Shown piece by piece: positions 25,903-35,338 of a DNA stretch of 64,000 nt. The DNA lies in assembly GCF_001544075.1 (NCBI RefSeq), contig NZ_BCNT01000008.1, positions 124,001 to 188,000 on the forward strand, read 5' to 3'. A model generated the notes under the pieces. The model ran no database searches. It saw nothing but the letters and a program-made list of their open reading frames with translations, and was not told the DNA's origin. Position numbers and translations under genes: made by a program. Every line of letters starts with the position of its first letter. Positions within the stretch are counted from its first letter, which is position 1. The DNA is from Comamonas terrae (GTDB lineage Bacteria > Pseudomonadota > Gammaproteobacteria > Burkholderiales > Burkholderiaceae_C).

Positions 25903-28116
25903 ATGGACGATACCGCACAACAACCGGCCGCCCCGGCCACCTCTGCCGCCCCCGCCTCCTCGCACGCCAGGCCCCGGCTGTGGCTGCGCCTGCTGGCTGC
26001 CGTGCTGGGCACGCTGGTGGTGCTCGTGCTGGCCGTGGCCGCCACCATCGCGCTGATGGACTGGAACCGCTTCAAGCCCTGGGTGAACGAGAGGGTCAGC
26101 ACCGCCACGGGCCGGGAATTCGCCGTCGATGGCGACCTGCAGCTGCGCTGGACCTGGCCCCAGCCGCTCGATGACGGCTGGCGCCACTGGATTCCGGGCG
26201 TGACCGTCATTGCCACCAATCTGCGCCTGGGCCAGCCGCCGGGCTGGCGGGTGCCGGAGGCACCGGAAAAGAACGGCAGCGAGCTGCCTGCCCTGCCCGC
26301 CGTGCCCCGGGAGCTCAACGCGGGCCGGTTGCCCGGCGCAGGAAAAGCGGCTTCCGTCCCACCGTCTGCAGGTGAGGCGGATGCCGACGCCATTGCCCCG
26401 GCCCAGGAACAGCCGCCCGAGCGCACGCCGGAAACCATGGCCACGGCGGCACGCGCCACGGCCAGCCTGCGGTTGTGGCCGCTCATGGCCCGCCATGTGC
26501 AGCTCGACCAGGTGGTGCTGGAAGCGCCCGACATCGTGCTGGCGCGCAAGCCTGGCGGGGACAACAACTGGACTTTCCACTCCCCCGAAAGCAGCGGCCC
26601 GCGCTGGAGCGTGGAGCTGGGCCAGCTGCGCATACGCCACGGCGTGCTGGGCTGGGCCGACGGCGTCAAGAACCTGGCCGTGCGCGCACGCGTGGACAGC
26701 CTGCGCAGGCCCGTCAGCGAGGACCATCCCTACGGCCTGCGCTTCGGCCTGGTAGGCCATATGGGCAAGGCGCAGATCCAGGCCCAGGGCCTGACCGGGC
26801 CGGTGCTGGACCTGCGCCGGGACAAGCTGCATTTCCCGCTGCGCTTGTCCGCGCGCGCCGGCAGCATCCAGGCCCAGGCCGAAGGCTTTCTGGACAATCC
26901 CAAGGCGCTGGACGGACTGGACTTCGAAGTGCGGCTGCGCGGCAACAGCATGGCCGACCTGTTCCCTCTCACCGGCCTGCTGCTGCCGCCCACCCCGCCC
27001 TTCGAAACCAGCGGCCACCTGATCGGCAGCCTGCAGCCCGGCAAGGCCGTGTGGGATTACCGCAAGTTCCAGGGCAAGGTCGGCCAGAGCGACCTGCGCG
27101 GCGATCTGCACTATGTCTCGGGCCAGCCCCGGCCCCGGCTCAGCGGCGAGCTTGCTTCCAGGCAGCTGCGGCTGGTCGACCTGGGACCCGTGATCGGCGC
27201 TGCCCCCTCAGGCAGCAGCAAGCCCAAGGCCGTCAACGGCAAGGTGTTGCCGCAGACCCGCTTCAAGACCGCCAACTGGGATGCCATGGACCTGGACCTG
27301 CGCTATGCCGGCGACCATATCCTGCGCCCCGAAGCGCTGCCGCTGCAGAATTTGAGCGTGCATGCCGTGCTCGACAACGGCAAGCTCGTGCTGTCGCCGC
27401 TCAAGTTCGGCCTGGCCCAGGGCACGCTGACCCTGGACGCCACGGTGGACAGCCATGCCAGGCCCGTCAGGGCGCAGCTCAAGGGCCAGGTCAGCGGGCT
27501 GCGGCTGTCGGCGCTGTTTCCCAAGGTCGAGGCCATGAAGAAAAGCCTGGGCAGCCTGGACGGTGCCATGTCCATGCAGGGCCGCGGCGAATCCGTGGCC
27601 CAGTGGCTGGGCTCGGGCGACGGTTCGATCCGGCTCTATGTGCGAGAAGGCACCTTCAGCCGCCAGCTGCTCGATCTGGCGGGCCTGAACCTGGGCTCCG
27701 TCATCGTGGCCAAGCTGTTCGGCACCGACAAGGAAGTGCAGCTGCGCTGCGCCGTGGCCGACTTCAATGTGCAAAACGGCCTGGCCACGCCCCGCATCGC
27801 CAAGCTGGCCACGACCGAGGCCATCGTGCAGGCGACCGGCCAGGTCAACCTGGCGAAGGAAACCCTGGATCTGCGCATCGTGCCCGAGTCGCTCAAGTGG
27901 AAGTTCTTCTCGCTGCGCACGCCGCTGTATGTGCGCGGCAGCTTTGCCCAGCCCGACGTGGGCCTGGAAGCGGGCCCGCTGCTGGCGCGCGCCGGCGCGG
28001 CCGTGGCGGCCGTGGTTGCAGCGCCCGTGGCCCTGGCCCTGGTGCCGCTGACCGTGCCGGCGGCCGAGGACGATGTGAACTGCAGGCAGCTGCTGACCCA
28101 GGTTCACGCAAAGTGA
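25903..28116 (+). CDS. AsmA-family protein
   Basis: 737 aa. N-terminal transmembrane anchor (residues about 24-50: LRLLAAVLGTLVVLVLAVAA) followed by the AsmA N-terminal signature (WNRFKPWVNERVSTATGREF, then GDLQLRWTWPQPL). A Pro/Ala-rich stretch (about 110-175) interrupts the first domain. The C-terminal AsmA domain contains QNLSVHAVLDNGKLVLSPLK and the segment GSLDGAMSMQGRGESVAQWL, typical of the family. AsmA proteins form long beta-grooves in the periplasm and move phospholipids between membranes. No operon partner is visible. Confidence 0.88.
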   Translation: MDDTAQQPAAPATSAAPASSHARPRLWLRLLAAVLGTLVVLVLAVAATIALMDWNRFKPWVNERVSTATGREFAVDGDLQLRWTWPQPLDDGWRHWIPGVTVIATNLRLGQPPGWRVPEAPEKNGSELPALPAVPRELNAGRLPGAGKAASVPPSAGEADADAIAPAQEQPPERTPETMATAARATASLRLWPLMARHVQLDQVVLEAPDIVLARKPGGDNNWTFHSPESSGPRWSVELGQLRIRHGVLGWADGVKNLAVRARVDSLRRPVSEDHPYGLRFGLVGHMGKAQIQAQGLTGPVLDLRRDKLHFPLRLSARAGSIQAQAEGFLDNPKALDGLDFEVRLRGNSMADLFPLTGLLLPPTPPFETSGHLIGSLQPGKAVWDYRKFQGKVGQSDLRGDLHYVSGQPRPRLSGELASRQLRLVDLGPVIGAAPSGSSKPKAVNGKVLPQTRFKTANWDAMDLDLRYAGDHILRPEALPLQNLSVHAVLDNGKLVLSPLKFGLAQGTLTLDATVDSHARPVRAQLKGQVSGLRLSALFPKVEAMKKSLGSLDGAMSMQGRGESVAQWLGSGDGSIRLYVREGTFSRQLLDLAGLNLGSVIVAKLFGTDKEVQLRCAVADFNVQNGLATPRIAKLATTEAIVQATGQVNLAKETLDLRIVPESLKWKFFSLRTPLYVRGSFAQPDVGLEAGPLLARAGAAVAAVVAAPVALALVPLTVPAAEDDVNCRQLLTQVHAK

Positions 28117-28175
28117 GAGCGTGCCCCTGAGCGCCACATCGCGGAGGGTGTGGAGTCGTGCTAAGAAACGCGTGC

Positions 28176-29213
28176 TCAGGGATGGGCGCAGGCGCCGTCC
28201 AGGCCTGCCATGCCCGCGAGCTTTTGCAGGCTGGAGCGGTTGTCCAGGCAGGCCTGGTGCCGGGCTTCGGCCGCCTTCTGCTGCGCCAGGCTCGCGGCCT
28301 TGGCGCGCTCGGCCTGCAGCTGGGCCACGCGCTCGCGGATCCTGGGCATGACCGCCATCGCGGCCTTCTCGCCCTCCACGATGGCGCTGGCGCGCTGGCT
28401 GAAATCGGCAGGCCCGATATCGAGCACCTTGGGGCGGATGGTGATGTCGGCACGCGCCAGCTCGGCCTGGCCCAGCTTCTGCCCCATGATGGCAATCGAC
28501 TGGCCCAGGGCGCCCAGCATGTTCTCGGGCGTCTTGCCGCGCGCCTTGTTGGAGATGTCCACGGCGATCACGATGTCGGCGCCCAGCTGGCGCGCCGCAT
28601 CCACGGGAACGGGACTGGTGATGCCGCCGTCGACATAGTGGGACTTGCCGATGCCCACGGGCTGAAACACGCCCGGCACGCTGCTGGAGGCACGCACGGC
28701 CTGGCCCGTGTTGCCGCGGGCGAACACGGTGCGCTCGCCGTCCTCCAGCCGGGTGGCCACGGCCACAAAGGGCTTGGCCAGCTGCTCCAGGGGTTTGCGC
28801 TGTACCTGCTCGTTCACATAGTCCTCGAGCTTCTGGCCCAGCACCAGGCCGCCCGAGGACAGCTGCAGGTCGCGGATCTTGGCTTCGTCGAGGGCCACGG
28901 CCTTTTCCTGCAGCTCGAAGGCGTTCATGCCGCTGGCATACAGCGCACCGACCACGCTGCCCGCGCTGGTGCCGGCCACCACGGCGGGCGTGAAGCCGTT
29001 GGCCTCCAGCATCTTGATCACGCCGATATGGGCAAAGCCCTTGGCTGCACCGCCGCCCAGGGCAACGCCGATCCTGACCGGCGCAACGCCGGGCGCGGGC
29101 GCTGTGGGCGTGGCCTCGGGAGCCGCCGATTTGACGGGCGGGTTGCTGCCGCAGCCGGACAGGGCGGCCAGACCGGCCAGCCCCAGGTACACCAAAGAAT
29201 TCTTCAAACGCAT
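28176..29213 (-). CDS. Patatin-like phospholipase lipoprotein
   Basis: 345 aa. Lipobox LSGC near residue 21. The patatin oxyanion segment GVALGGGAAKGFAHIGVI, the nucleophile motif GTSAGSVVGALYASG (catalytic Ser) and the Asp motif YVDGGITSPVPV are all present, so the Ser-Asp dyad is complete. The C-terminal 50 residues are helical and charged. It belongs to the RssA/YchK-like group of bacterial patatins, here exported and lipidated. It probably cuts acyl chains from phospholipids or lipoproteins in the envelope; the substrate is unknown. Confidence 0.88.
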   Translation of the reverse strand: MRLKNSLVYLGLAGLAALSGCGSNPPVKSAAPEATPTAPAPGVAPVRIGVALGGGAAKGFAHIGVIKMLEANGFTPAVVAGTSAGSVVGALYASGMNAFELQEKAVALDEAKIRDLQLSSGGLVLGQKLEDYVNEQVQRKPLEQLAKPFVAVATRLEDGERTVFARGNTGQAVRASSSVPGVFQPVGIGKSHYVDGGITSPVPVDAARQLGADIVIAVDISNKARGKTPENMLGALGQSIAIMGQKLGQAELARADITIRPKVLDIGPADFSQRASAIVEGEKAAMAVMPRIRERVAQLQAERAKAASLAQQKAAEARHQACLDNRSSLQKLAGMAGLDGACAHP

Positions 29214-29432
29214 GACAGGAAATCCTGCTTTTTCATCGGGGCGGGCAGTATAGCGGCAGGCGCGATGGCACTGCGGCCAGGGTCATGGCACATGGCCCTG
29301 CCTGGGCTGTACGCCACCGGCAACAGACATCGGGTCTCGCCTGCCGGGGCGAGTCCCGGCCGGATGCCGCCAGCCCAACCTCGGCCTTGCACACCGGCGG
29401 GACCACCATGGCGCCCATCAGCAGCCAGCAGC

Positions 29433-32400
29433 TCAATGGAAATCCCGGCTGCTCAGCCCGGCGCCCGCCAGACGCCCAAGCCAGGCCGTCATGTCCCTGG
29501 CCCGTTGCACTACCAAATGATGAGCTGCCGGCGCTTTTCTCTTCTGGGTTTCAGGCGAATTTCGCTCAAATTCCTCATCGGCATCGCGCGACCAGTTCGC
29601 GCTGCTTTGCCAGACGCCCTCCACCGCCAGCAGGCGCGATCCGAGCAGGGCGGCCTGCCAGCGCGCAAAGGCCCTGGCCCAGACCACCAGGTTGACCACG
29701 CCGGTTTCGTCCTCCAGCGTGATGAACAGCGTGCCGCCGGCCGTGGGCGGGCGCTGGCGCACGGTGACGATGCCGCAGGCCCGCACCTTCTGGCCCGGCA
29801 GGGCGTTGCGCAGCTCCACGGCCGTGCGCATGCCGTGGCGGGCCAGACGCTCGCGCAGCAGGGCCAGCGGGTGGCGGCGCAGGGTCAGGCCCGTGGCTTC
29901 GTAGTCGTGCAGGATTTCCTCGCCCTCGGGCGCCTCGGCCAGCTGCACCGAGCCTTCGTTCACGGGCACGCCGGCAAACAGGGGCGGCAGCGCGGCATGC
30001 GCCGCCGCATCCCACATCTGCTGGCGCCGGTGGCCGGACAGGCCGCTCAGGGCATCGGCGGCGGCCAGGGCCCGCAGGTCGCCCGGGCTCAGGCTGGCGC
30101 GCAAGGCCAGGTCCTGCGTGCCGGTCCATGGGGCCTGGGCGCGCTGCGCCTCGATGCGCAGCGCCGCGGCCTCGCCCAGGTTCGCCACCAGGCGCATGCC
30201 CAGGCGCACGGCGGGCTGCAGCGCCTGCACGCCGGGCACGGGCTGCAGCGGCTCTTCGAGCGTGCAATCCCAATGGCTGTGGCGCACGTCCACGGGCAGC
30301 ACGCGCACGCCGTGGCGGCGCGCATCCTGCACCAGTTGCGAGGGCGAGTAAAAGCCCATGGGCTGGGCATTGAGCAGGGCCTGCAGGAAGATGGCCGGCT
30401 CGTGCCGCTTGAGCCAGGCGCTGGCGTAGGCCAGCGAGGCAAAGCTGTAGGCATGGCTTTCCGGAAAGCCGTATTCGCCAAAGCCCTGCATCTGCCTGAA
30501 GATGGCCTGGGCAAACTCCAGCCGGTAGCCGCGCGCGACCATGCCGTCGATCAGCGGCCGCTCGAAGCGGTGCACGCCGCCCTTGCGCTTCCAGGCGGCC
30601 ATGGAGCGGCGCAGCGCATCGGCCTGGTCGGGCGTGAAGCCCGCCGCCACCATGGCGATCTGCATGACCTGCTCCTGGAAGATGGGCACGCCCAGGGTGC
30701 GCTCCAGCGCATCCTCCAGTGCGGCCTTCTCGTCCGGTTTCTCGAAACGCGAGCGTTCCAGCACCAGCGGCTCGCCGCGCCGCCGGCGCTCGCGGGCCTG
30801 CAGATAGGGGTGGACCATGCCGCCCTGGATAGGCCCGGGCCGCACGATGGCCACCTCCACCACCAGGTCGTACAGCGTCTCGGGCCGCAGGCGCGGCAGC
30901 ATGCTCATCTGGGCGCGGCTCTCGATCTGGAAGGTGCCCACGGTGTCGGCGCGCTGGATCATGGCGTAGGTGGCCGCATCTTCCGGCGGAATCTGGGCCA
31001 GGCTCCAGCGCTCGCCGCGCCAGGCCGCGCGCTCGTCCAGGCTGTGGCGCAGCACGGTGAGCATGCCCAGGGCCAGCACATCGACCTTGAGCAGGCCCAT
31101 GGCATCCAGGTCGTCCTTGTCCCACTGGATGACCGAGCGGTTCTTCATGGCCGCCGGCTCCACGGGCACCAGGCGCGTGAGCTTGCCATCGGTCAGCACA
31201 AAGCCGCCCACATGCTGGCTCAGATGCCGGGGGCTGTCCTTGAGCTGCCAGGCCAGCTCGATCCAGAGCCGCAGCTGGCGCGGCGTCAACGCATGGGACT
31301 GGGCCTTGGCCAGGGCCTGGGCTTCGAGGAACTTGCGTTCCACCCAGTCGTCGGGAAGTGCTTCGGGTCGGGGCTCGGGCAGGTCCTGTTCGCCCTCTGC
31401 CTCGGCGCCAGCCCCCTGCTCCGCTGTTTCGCTGAACCAGTACTGGCCCTTGGCCAGCGCATCCACCAGCGGCGGGGGGATGCGCAGCGCCTTGCCCACG
31501 TCGCGCAGGGCGCTGCGGCTGCGCCAGCAGCTGACCACGGCCGTGAGCGCCGCGCGCTCGCGCCCGTACTTGGTGTAGATGTACTGGATGACCTGCTCGC
31601 GGCGCGCATGCTCGAAATCCACGTCGATGTCGGGCGGCTCGCCGCGCACGCGGCTGATGAAGCGCTCGAACAGCAGGTGCTTGCCCTCGGGGCTGACCTC
31701 GGTGATGCCCAGGCAGTAGCAGACCGCCGAATTGGCGGCCGAGCCCCGGCCCTGGCACAGAATGCCTTCGCTGCGCGCATAGCGCACGATGTCGTGCACG
31801 GTGAGGAAGTACATCTCGTAGCGGCACTCGGCGATCAGGTCCAGCTCCTTGTGCAGCTGCTCCTGCACCTTCTGCGGAATGCCTTGCGGATAGCGGCCCG
31901 CCGCACCCTGCCAGGTGTGCCAGGCCAGGGTCTGTCGTGCATCCATGCCGGACAGCACGCTTTCCTGCGGGTAGTGGTAACGGATCTCGTCGAGCGTGAA
32001 GCGGCAGCGCGCCGCCAAGCGCAGCGTGGCCTCCAGCAAGGCCTTGGGGTACAGGCTCGCCAGCCGCAGGCGCGAGCGCAGGTGGCGCTCCGCATTGGGC
32101 TGCAGCGCAAAGCCGCATTCGGCCACCGGCCGTCCCAGGCGTATGGCGGTGGCCACGTCCTGCAGCGGTTTGCGCGAGCGCGCATGCATGTGCACATCGC
32201 CGCAGGCCACCAGCGGAATCCCCAGCGCCGCGCCCACCTGCTGCAGGGTCTGCAGCCACAGGCTGTCGTCGGGCGCCAGGTGCAGCTCCACGCCCAGCCA
32301 GATGCCGGCCTGCGGGCATTCCTGGGCAAAACAGGCCGAAACGCTTTGCACGCAAGCGCGGACCGCTTCCAGATCGGAAGCACCAAGCACCTCCCGCCGG

Positions 32401-32897
32401 GGCAGCACAATGCATTCGCAGCTGCGCGCCAGCGCCTGCCAGGGACTGCAGGCATCCACCACATAGCCGCCCTTGCCGCTGCGGCCGCGCGCGGCGGAGA
32501 TGAATTCGCACAGGTCGCCCCAGCCCGCGAGGTCGCGCGCCAGCACCACGATGCGCGCCCCCTCCTGATCGGCGAGAGCGAATTCGCTGCCGTGGATCAG
32601 CGTCAGGCCGCAGTCCCTGGCCGCCTCGTAGGCGCGCACGGCACCGGCCACCGAGCATTCGTCGGTCAGCGCCAGCGCCGCATAGCCCAGGCTCTTGGCG
32701 CGCTGCACCAGTTCCTCGGGCGAGGAGGCACCGCGCAGAAAGCTGAAATGCGACAGGCAATGCAGCTCGGCATAGGCCAGCGGCCCGTGGCCTGCGCCCC
32801 AGGCGCCGGGCGGCGCAGGCATGTCTCCCGGCGGCGGCACCGGCGGAGAAGCCAGCCGGACCGCAGGACGGTTCCAAACGGCGGCCTGCTCAGCCAT
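29433..32897 (-). CDS. dnaE2: Error-prone DNA polymerase DnaE2
   Basis: 1154 aa from the ATG at 32897, which overlaps the imuB stop by eight bases. The N-terminal PHP domain is seen as YAELHCLSHFSFLRGASSPE and ALALTDECSVAGAVRAY. The polymerase active-site aspartates lie in PPDIDVDFEHARREQVIQYI. Later helix-hairpin-helix and OB-fold regions (VRACGIVTVRQRPPTAGGTL) complete the C-family polymerase. DnaE2 copies past DNA lesions with low fidelity and depends on ImuA and ImuB. It is the last gene of the LexA-controlled mutasome operon. Confidence 0.96.
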   Translation of the reverse strand: MAEQAAVWNRPAVRLASPPVPPPGDMPAPPGAWGAGHGPLAYAELHCLSHFSFLRGASSPEELVQRAKSLGYAALALTDECSVAGAVRAYEAARDCGLTLIHGSEFALADQEGARIVVLARDLAGWGDLCEFISAARGRSGKGGYVVDACSPWQALARSCECIVLPRREVLGASDLEAVRACVQSVSACFAQECPQAGIWLGVELHLAPDDSLWLQTLQQVGAALGIPLVACGDVHMHARSRKPLQDVATAIRLGRPVAECGFALQPNAERHLRSRLRLASLYPKALLEATLRLAARCRFTLDEIRYHYPQESVLSGMDARQTLAWHTWQGAAGRYPQGIPQKVQEQLHKELDLIAECRYEMYFLTVHDIVRYARSEGILCQGRGSAANSAVCYCLGITEVSPEGKHLLFERFISRVRGEPPDIDVDFEHARREQVIQYIYTKYGRERAALTAVVSCWRSRSALRDVGKALRIPPPLVDALAKGQYWFSETAEQGAGAEAEGEQDLPEPRPEALPDDWVERKFLEAQALAKAQSHALTPRQLRLWIELAWQLKDSPRHLSQHVGGFVLTDGKLTRLVPVEPAAMKNRSVIQWDKDDLDAMGLLKVDVLALGMLTVLRHSLDERAAWRGERWSLAQIPPEDAATYAMIQRADTVGTFQIESRAQMSMLPRLRPETLYDLVVEVAIVRPGPIQGGMVHPYLQARERRRRGEPLVLERSRFEKPDEKAALEDALERTLGVPIFQEQVMQIAMVAAGFTPDQADALRRSMAAWKRKGGVHRFERPLIDGMVARGYRLEFAQAIFRQMQGFGEYGFPESHAYSFASLAYASAWLKRHEPAIFLQALLNAQPMGFYSPSQLVQDARRHGVRVLPVDVRHSHWDCTLEEPLQPVPGVQALQPAVRLGMRLVANLGEAAALRIEAQRAQAPWTGTQDLALRASLSPGDLRALAAADALSGLSGHRRQQMWDAAAHAALPPLFAGVPVNEGSVQLAEAPEGEEILHDYEATGLTLRRHPLALLRERLARHGMRTAVELRNALPGQKVRACGIVTVRQRPPTAGGTLFITLEDETGVVNLVVWARAFARWQAALLGSRLLAVEGVWQSSANWSRDADEEFERNSPETQKRKAPAAHHLVVQRARDMTAWLGRLAGAGLSSRDFH

Positions 32898-34338
32898 ACA
32901 CGCCCTGCCCATACCAGGCCACCGATGGCCCGGATGCGCCGCCCGCCCCGGCCTCGCGGACAGGCAGCTGGACCCGCTCGCGGTAGATCCAGACATGGCC
33001 TACCGCCTCGTTGTAGCCTACGAAATAGTCGCGTACCGCGGCTGCGCCCTCCTCGTCCCACCAGCCCGCCTCCAGCCGGTAGGGGCCGGCGCGCAGCTGC
33101 AGCGGCCCGTGCCAGCAGGGGCGGTTGCGCTCCAGCGGCAGCGGCCTGGGCTGCGGCAGCAGCCAGGGGGGCCACAGCCCCTGCCAGGGATCGGCGCAGC
33201 CCGCAGCGGGGCTTCGCCTCGCAGCGGCATGCTCCGGCGGTGCCGCTGCGGCAGGGATCCATTGCTGCATGGCCTCGGGCCGGTGGTCGGCACAGGGCAA
33301 GGGAATCTGCACGCAGTCCTCGCCCCAGCGCGCGCCGACCCGCTCCACCCATTCATGCCATTGCAGGGACGCAGCCCCTGCGCCGTCCCGCGTGCTTGCC
33401 GGTCCGTCCTGCCCATCCTGCAGGGACGGCGGCAGGCAGCTCAGCGCCTCGGCCGCAAAGGCCGTGGTTTCCGGCGCCTGCAGCTCCAGCATGTCCACGG
33501 GTGCGCGCCAGCTCAGGCGCGCGATGCGCTCGCGCAGCAGCCGCTCCAGATGGGCCATGGCCTGCGTGGGCTGCGCCGTGCGGATCTCCAGCGCATCCCA
33601 GGGCGGCAGCGCCTCTCCGTCCATGCGCCGCAGATCATGGTGCCAGCGCAGCTGCAGGGCCAGCACGCCATGGTGGCGGGCCTGCAGCCACAGCTGCAGC
33701 GAGCGCAGCAGGGGCCGGGCCGCCTGCAGCACGGCCGCCGCATCATGGGCCGGATAGCCGAGGTCGTGCCGCAGGACGAAACGCTCGGGCCAGCTCAGCC
33801 ACTCATGGGCTTCGGGCAGCAGCCCATAGGCTTGGTCCAGCACCTTCATGGATGCTGCGCCCATGCGGCGCGCCAGGCCCGCGCGCGGCAGGGCCCGCAC
33901 ATCGCCCCAAGAGCGGCAGCCCAGGCGCTGCAGCACCGGCATATGCGGCTGCAGCGCGGACAGCGTCCACAGCGGCAGCGCATCGGCCCCCACCAGGGCC
34001 GGCCTTGCAGCAGGAAAGCGCTGCGCCAGCCGCAGCCGCGCCAATGCCAGCCAGGCCGTGGCGCCCTGCGCCCAGACAAAGTCCGGCGGCTGCGCCGGGG
34101 CATGCATCTGCAACTGCTGCCGCACTGCATCGACCAGCGCGTCCAGTCCGCCCCACAGGCGCAGCACGCTGGCGGTTTCCATCAGCACGGCTTCTTCGAG
34201 CACCACCACGCGCGGGGAAAACTGCAAGGCCCAGCAGGCGGCGCTGAACAGCGCATCGCTGCCAGCCTCCTGCCCGCCCGCCGCAGCCGTCCCCTGCCCG
34301 TGGGGCCATGCAATCCAGTGCCGCTCCATGCCGTCCAT
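32890..34338 (-). CDS. imuB: ImuB, Y-family polymerase-like mutasome protein
   Basis: 482 aa from the ATG at 34338, which has GGGAGG four bases upstream. It resembles Y-family polymerases but belongs to the ImuB group known to lack catalytic acidic residues; here the N-terminal region reads HWIAWPHGQG with no DxD metal site at the usual place. Fingers/palm segments include SPRVVVLEEAVLMETASVLR. ImuB acts as an adaptor joining DnaE2 and ImuA to the sliding clamp at blocked forks. It lies between imuA (17 bp gap) and dnaE2. Confidence 0.92.
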   Translation of the reverse strand: MDGMERHWIAWPHGQGTAAAGGQEAGSDALFSAACWALQFSPRVVVLEEAVLMETASVLRLWGGLDALVDAVRQQLQMHAPAQPPDFVWAQGATAWLALARLRLAQRFPAARPALVGADALPLWTLSALQPHMPVLQRLGCRSWGDVRALPRAGLARRMGAASMKVLDQAYGLLPEAHEWLSWPERFVLRHDLGYPAHDAAAVLQAARPLLRSLQLWLQARHHGVLALQLRWHHDLRRMDGEALPPWDALEIRTAQPTQAMAHLERLLRERIARLSWRAPVDMLELQAPETTAFAAEALSCLPPSLQDGQDGPASTRDGAGAASLQWHEWVERVGARWGEDCVQIPLPCADHRPEAMQQWIPAAAAPPEHAAARRSPAAGCADPWQGLWPPWLLPQPRPLPLERNRPCWHGPLQLRAGPYRLEAGWWDEEGAAAVRDYFVGYNEAVGHVWIYRERVQLPVREAGAGGASGPSVAWYGQGVYG

Positions 34339-34355
34339 GCCGCCTCCCTGCTCCG

Positions 34356-35213
34356 CTATGCGCCCGCATGCGCGGCAGCCGCCGCTGTGGCCGGGCGTCC
34401 GCCCATCGAGTGCCCGTGCAGCAGCAAAGCGGCTTCCCTGTGCTGCGCGGCCTGGCGCATGGCCTGGGCCTGCATGACGGGCAGCCAGCCCCAGGAGGTG
34501 CGGGGCAGCAGCAAGGCCTTTTCCAGTGCCGGGCCCTTGCGCTTGAGCAGGCGCACCTGCAGCGTGCAGTCCTCTGCAATTTCGAGCTGCAGGCGCAGGG
34601 CTGCGGGCGAGCTGCGCCGGCTTGCCTCCAGTCCGCCCCACAGCCACAGCGGCCGCCCCTGGGAAGCAGCGGCCAGTTGCAGGCGCCGCAGCACGGGCAC
34701 CGGCAGATCGGGCAGCCAGGCCAGCACGGCCAGCACATCCCGGCAATGCAGCGCCTGCTCGCAGGCCCAGGCCAGGTCGACACTCCAGGAGGCAGCCCTG
34801 GCATTTGCCGCCTTCTGCACGCAGCACAGGCGCTCGGGCGCTATGCCCGCAGCCTGCAGGGCCGGCACGAACGGCAGAAAAGGCGGCGCCACCAGCACCA
34901 GCCGCCGGTGGCCGCCCCCGGCCGCCCGGGCCTTGCCTTCCTGCATGCGGGCCGCCAGCGCCGGCAGCAGCAGCGGCCATTCGGCATGGGCATGCGCGGG
35001 CTGCAGCACTTCGATCAGCGCATTGGCCGGCCAGCCGCCGCCGGGCAGTTCGGCATCCAGTACGCCATAGCCCGTGGGCCAGGCCCTGCCGCCGCCTCTC
35101 TCATGCCAGTCCGAGCCGCGCCAGACGCCCGCCACCTGGGGCATGGCGGCCGCAGTCCGGCCTCCAGGCTCCTGGGGCAGAGGCGGCAAGGCGATGGAAG
35201 AAAGAGCAGGCAT
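34356..35213 (-). CDS. imuA: ImuA, RecA/SulA-like mutasome protein
   Basis: 285 aa from the ATG at 35213, with AGGA seven bases upstream and a LexA box just beyond. The family pattern is clear: WPTGYGVLDAELPGGGWPAN near the N-terminus, then ALIEVLQPAHAHAEWPLLLP, a degenerate RecA-like ATPase core (RLVLVAPPFLPFVPALQAAG), and ALRLQLEIAEDCTLQVRLLK. ImuA partners ImuB and DnaE2 in SOS mutagenesis. A longer open frame continues upstream through the LexA box, but the promoter position rules it out as the start. Confidence 0.92.
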   Translation of the reverse strand: MPALSSIALPPLPQEPGGRTAAAMPQVAGVWRGSDWHERGGGRAWPTGYGVLDAELPGGGWPANALIEVLQPAHAHAEWPLLLPALAARMQEGKARAAGGGHRRLVLVAPPFLPFVPALQAAGIAPERLCCVQKAANARAASWSVDLAWACEQALHCRDVLAVLAWLPDLPVPVLRRLQLAAASQGRPLWLWGGLEASRRSSPAALRLQLEIAEDCTLQVRLLKRKGPALEKALLLPRTSWGWLPVMQAQAMRQAAQHREAALLLHGHSMGGRPATAAAAAHAGA

Positions 35214-35226
35214 GCAAAAATCCTGG

Positions 35227-35248
35227 TAACTGTATAAATATACAGTTA
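35227..35248 (-). promoter_or_regulatory. LexA (SOS) box of the imuA-imuB-dnaE2 operon
   Basis: Core CTGTATAAATATACAG at 35230-35245, extended by TAA on the left and TTA on the right to an almost perfect 22-nt palindrome. It sits 14 bp upstream of the imuA start codon, over the expected promoter. Confidence 0.92.
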
Positions 35249-35338
35249 TTCGGTTTTTGCAGCCAGCAAAGCCGGCGCAGGCATGAAAAATGCCGGCATG
35301 GCCGGCATCGCTTGAACGGTCGTGCTCTGCCGCCCGGC

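Noticed and set aside
28117-28175. CCCTGAGC/GCTCAGGG inverted repeat between AsmA and patatin
   Set aside because: Arms are far apart and no T run follows, so a terminator call is not supported.
28158-34247. A 2029-codon open frame on the plus strand
   Set aside because: It lies antisense to patatin and the dnaE2/imuB genes, has shuffled low-complexity composition and no domain. It is an effect of GC-rich codon use on the other strand.
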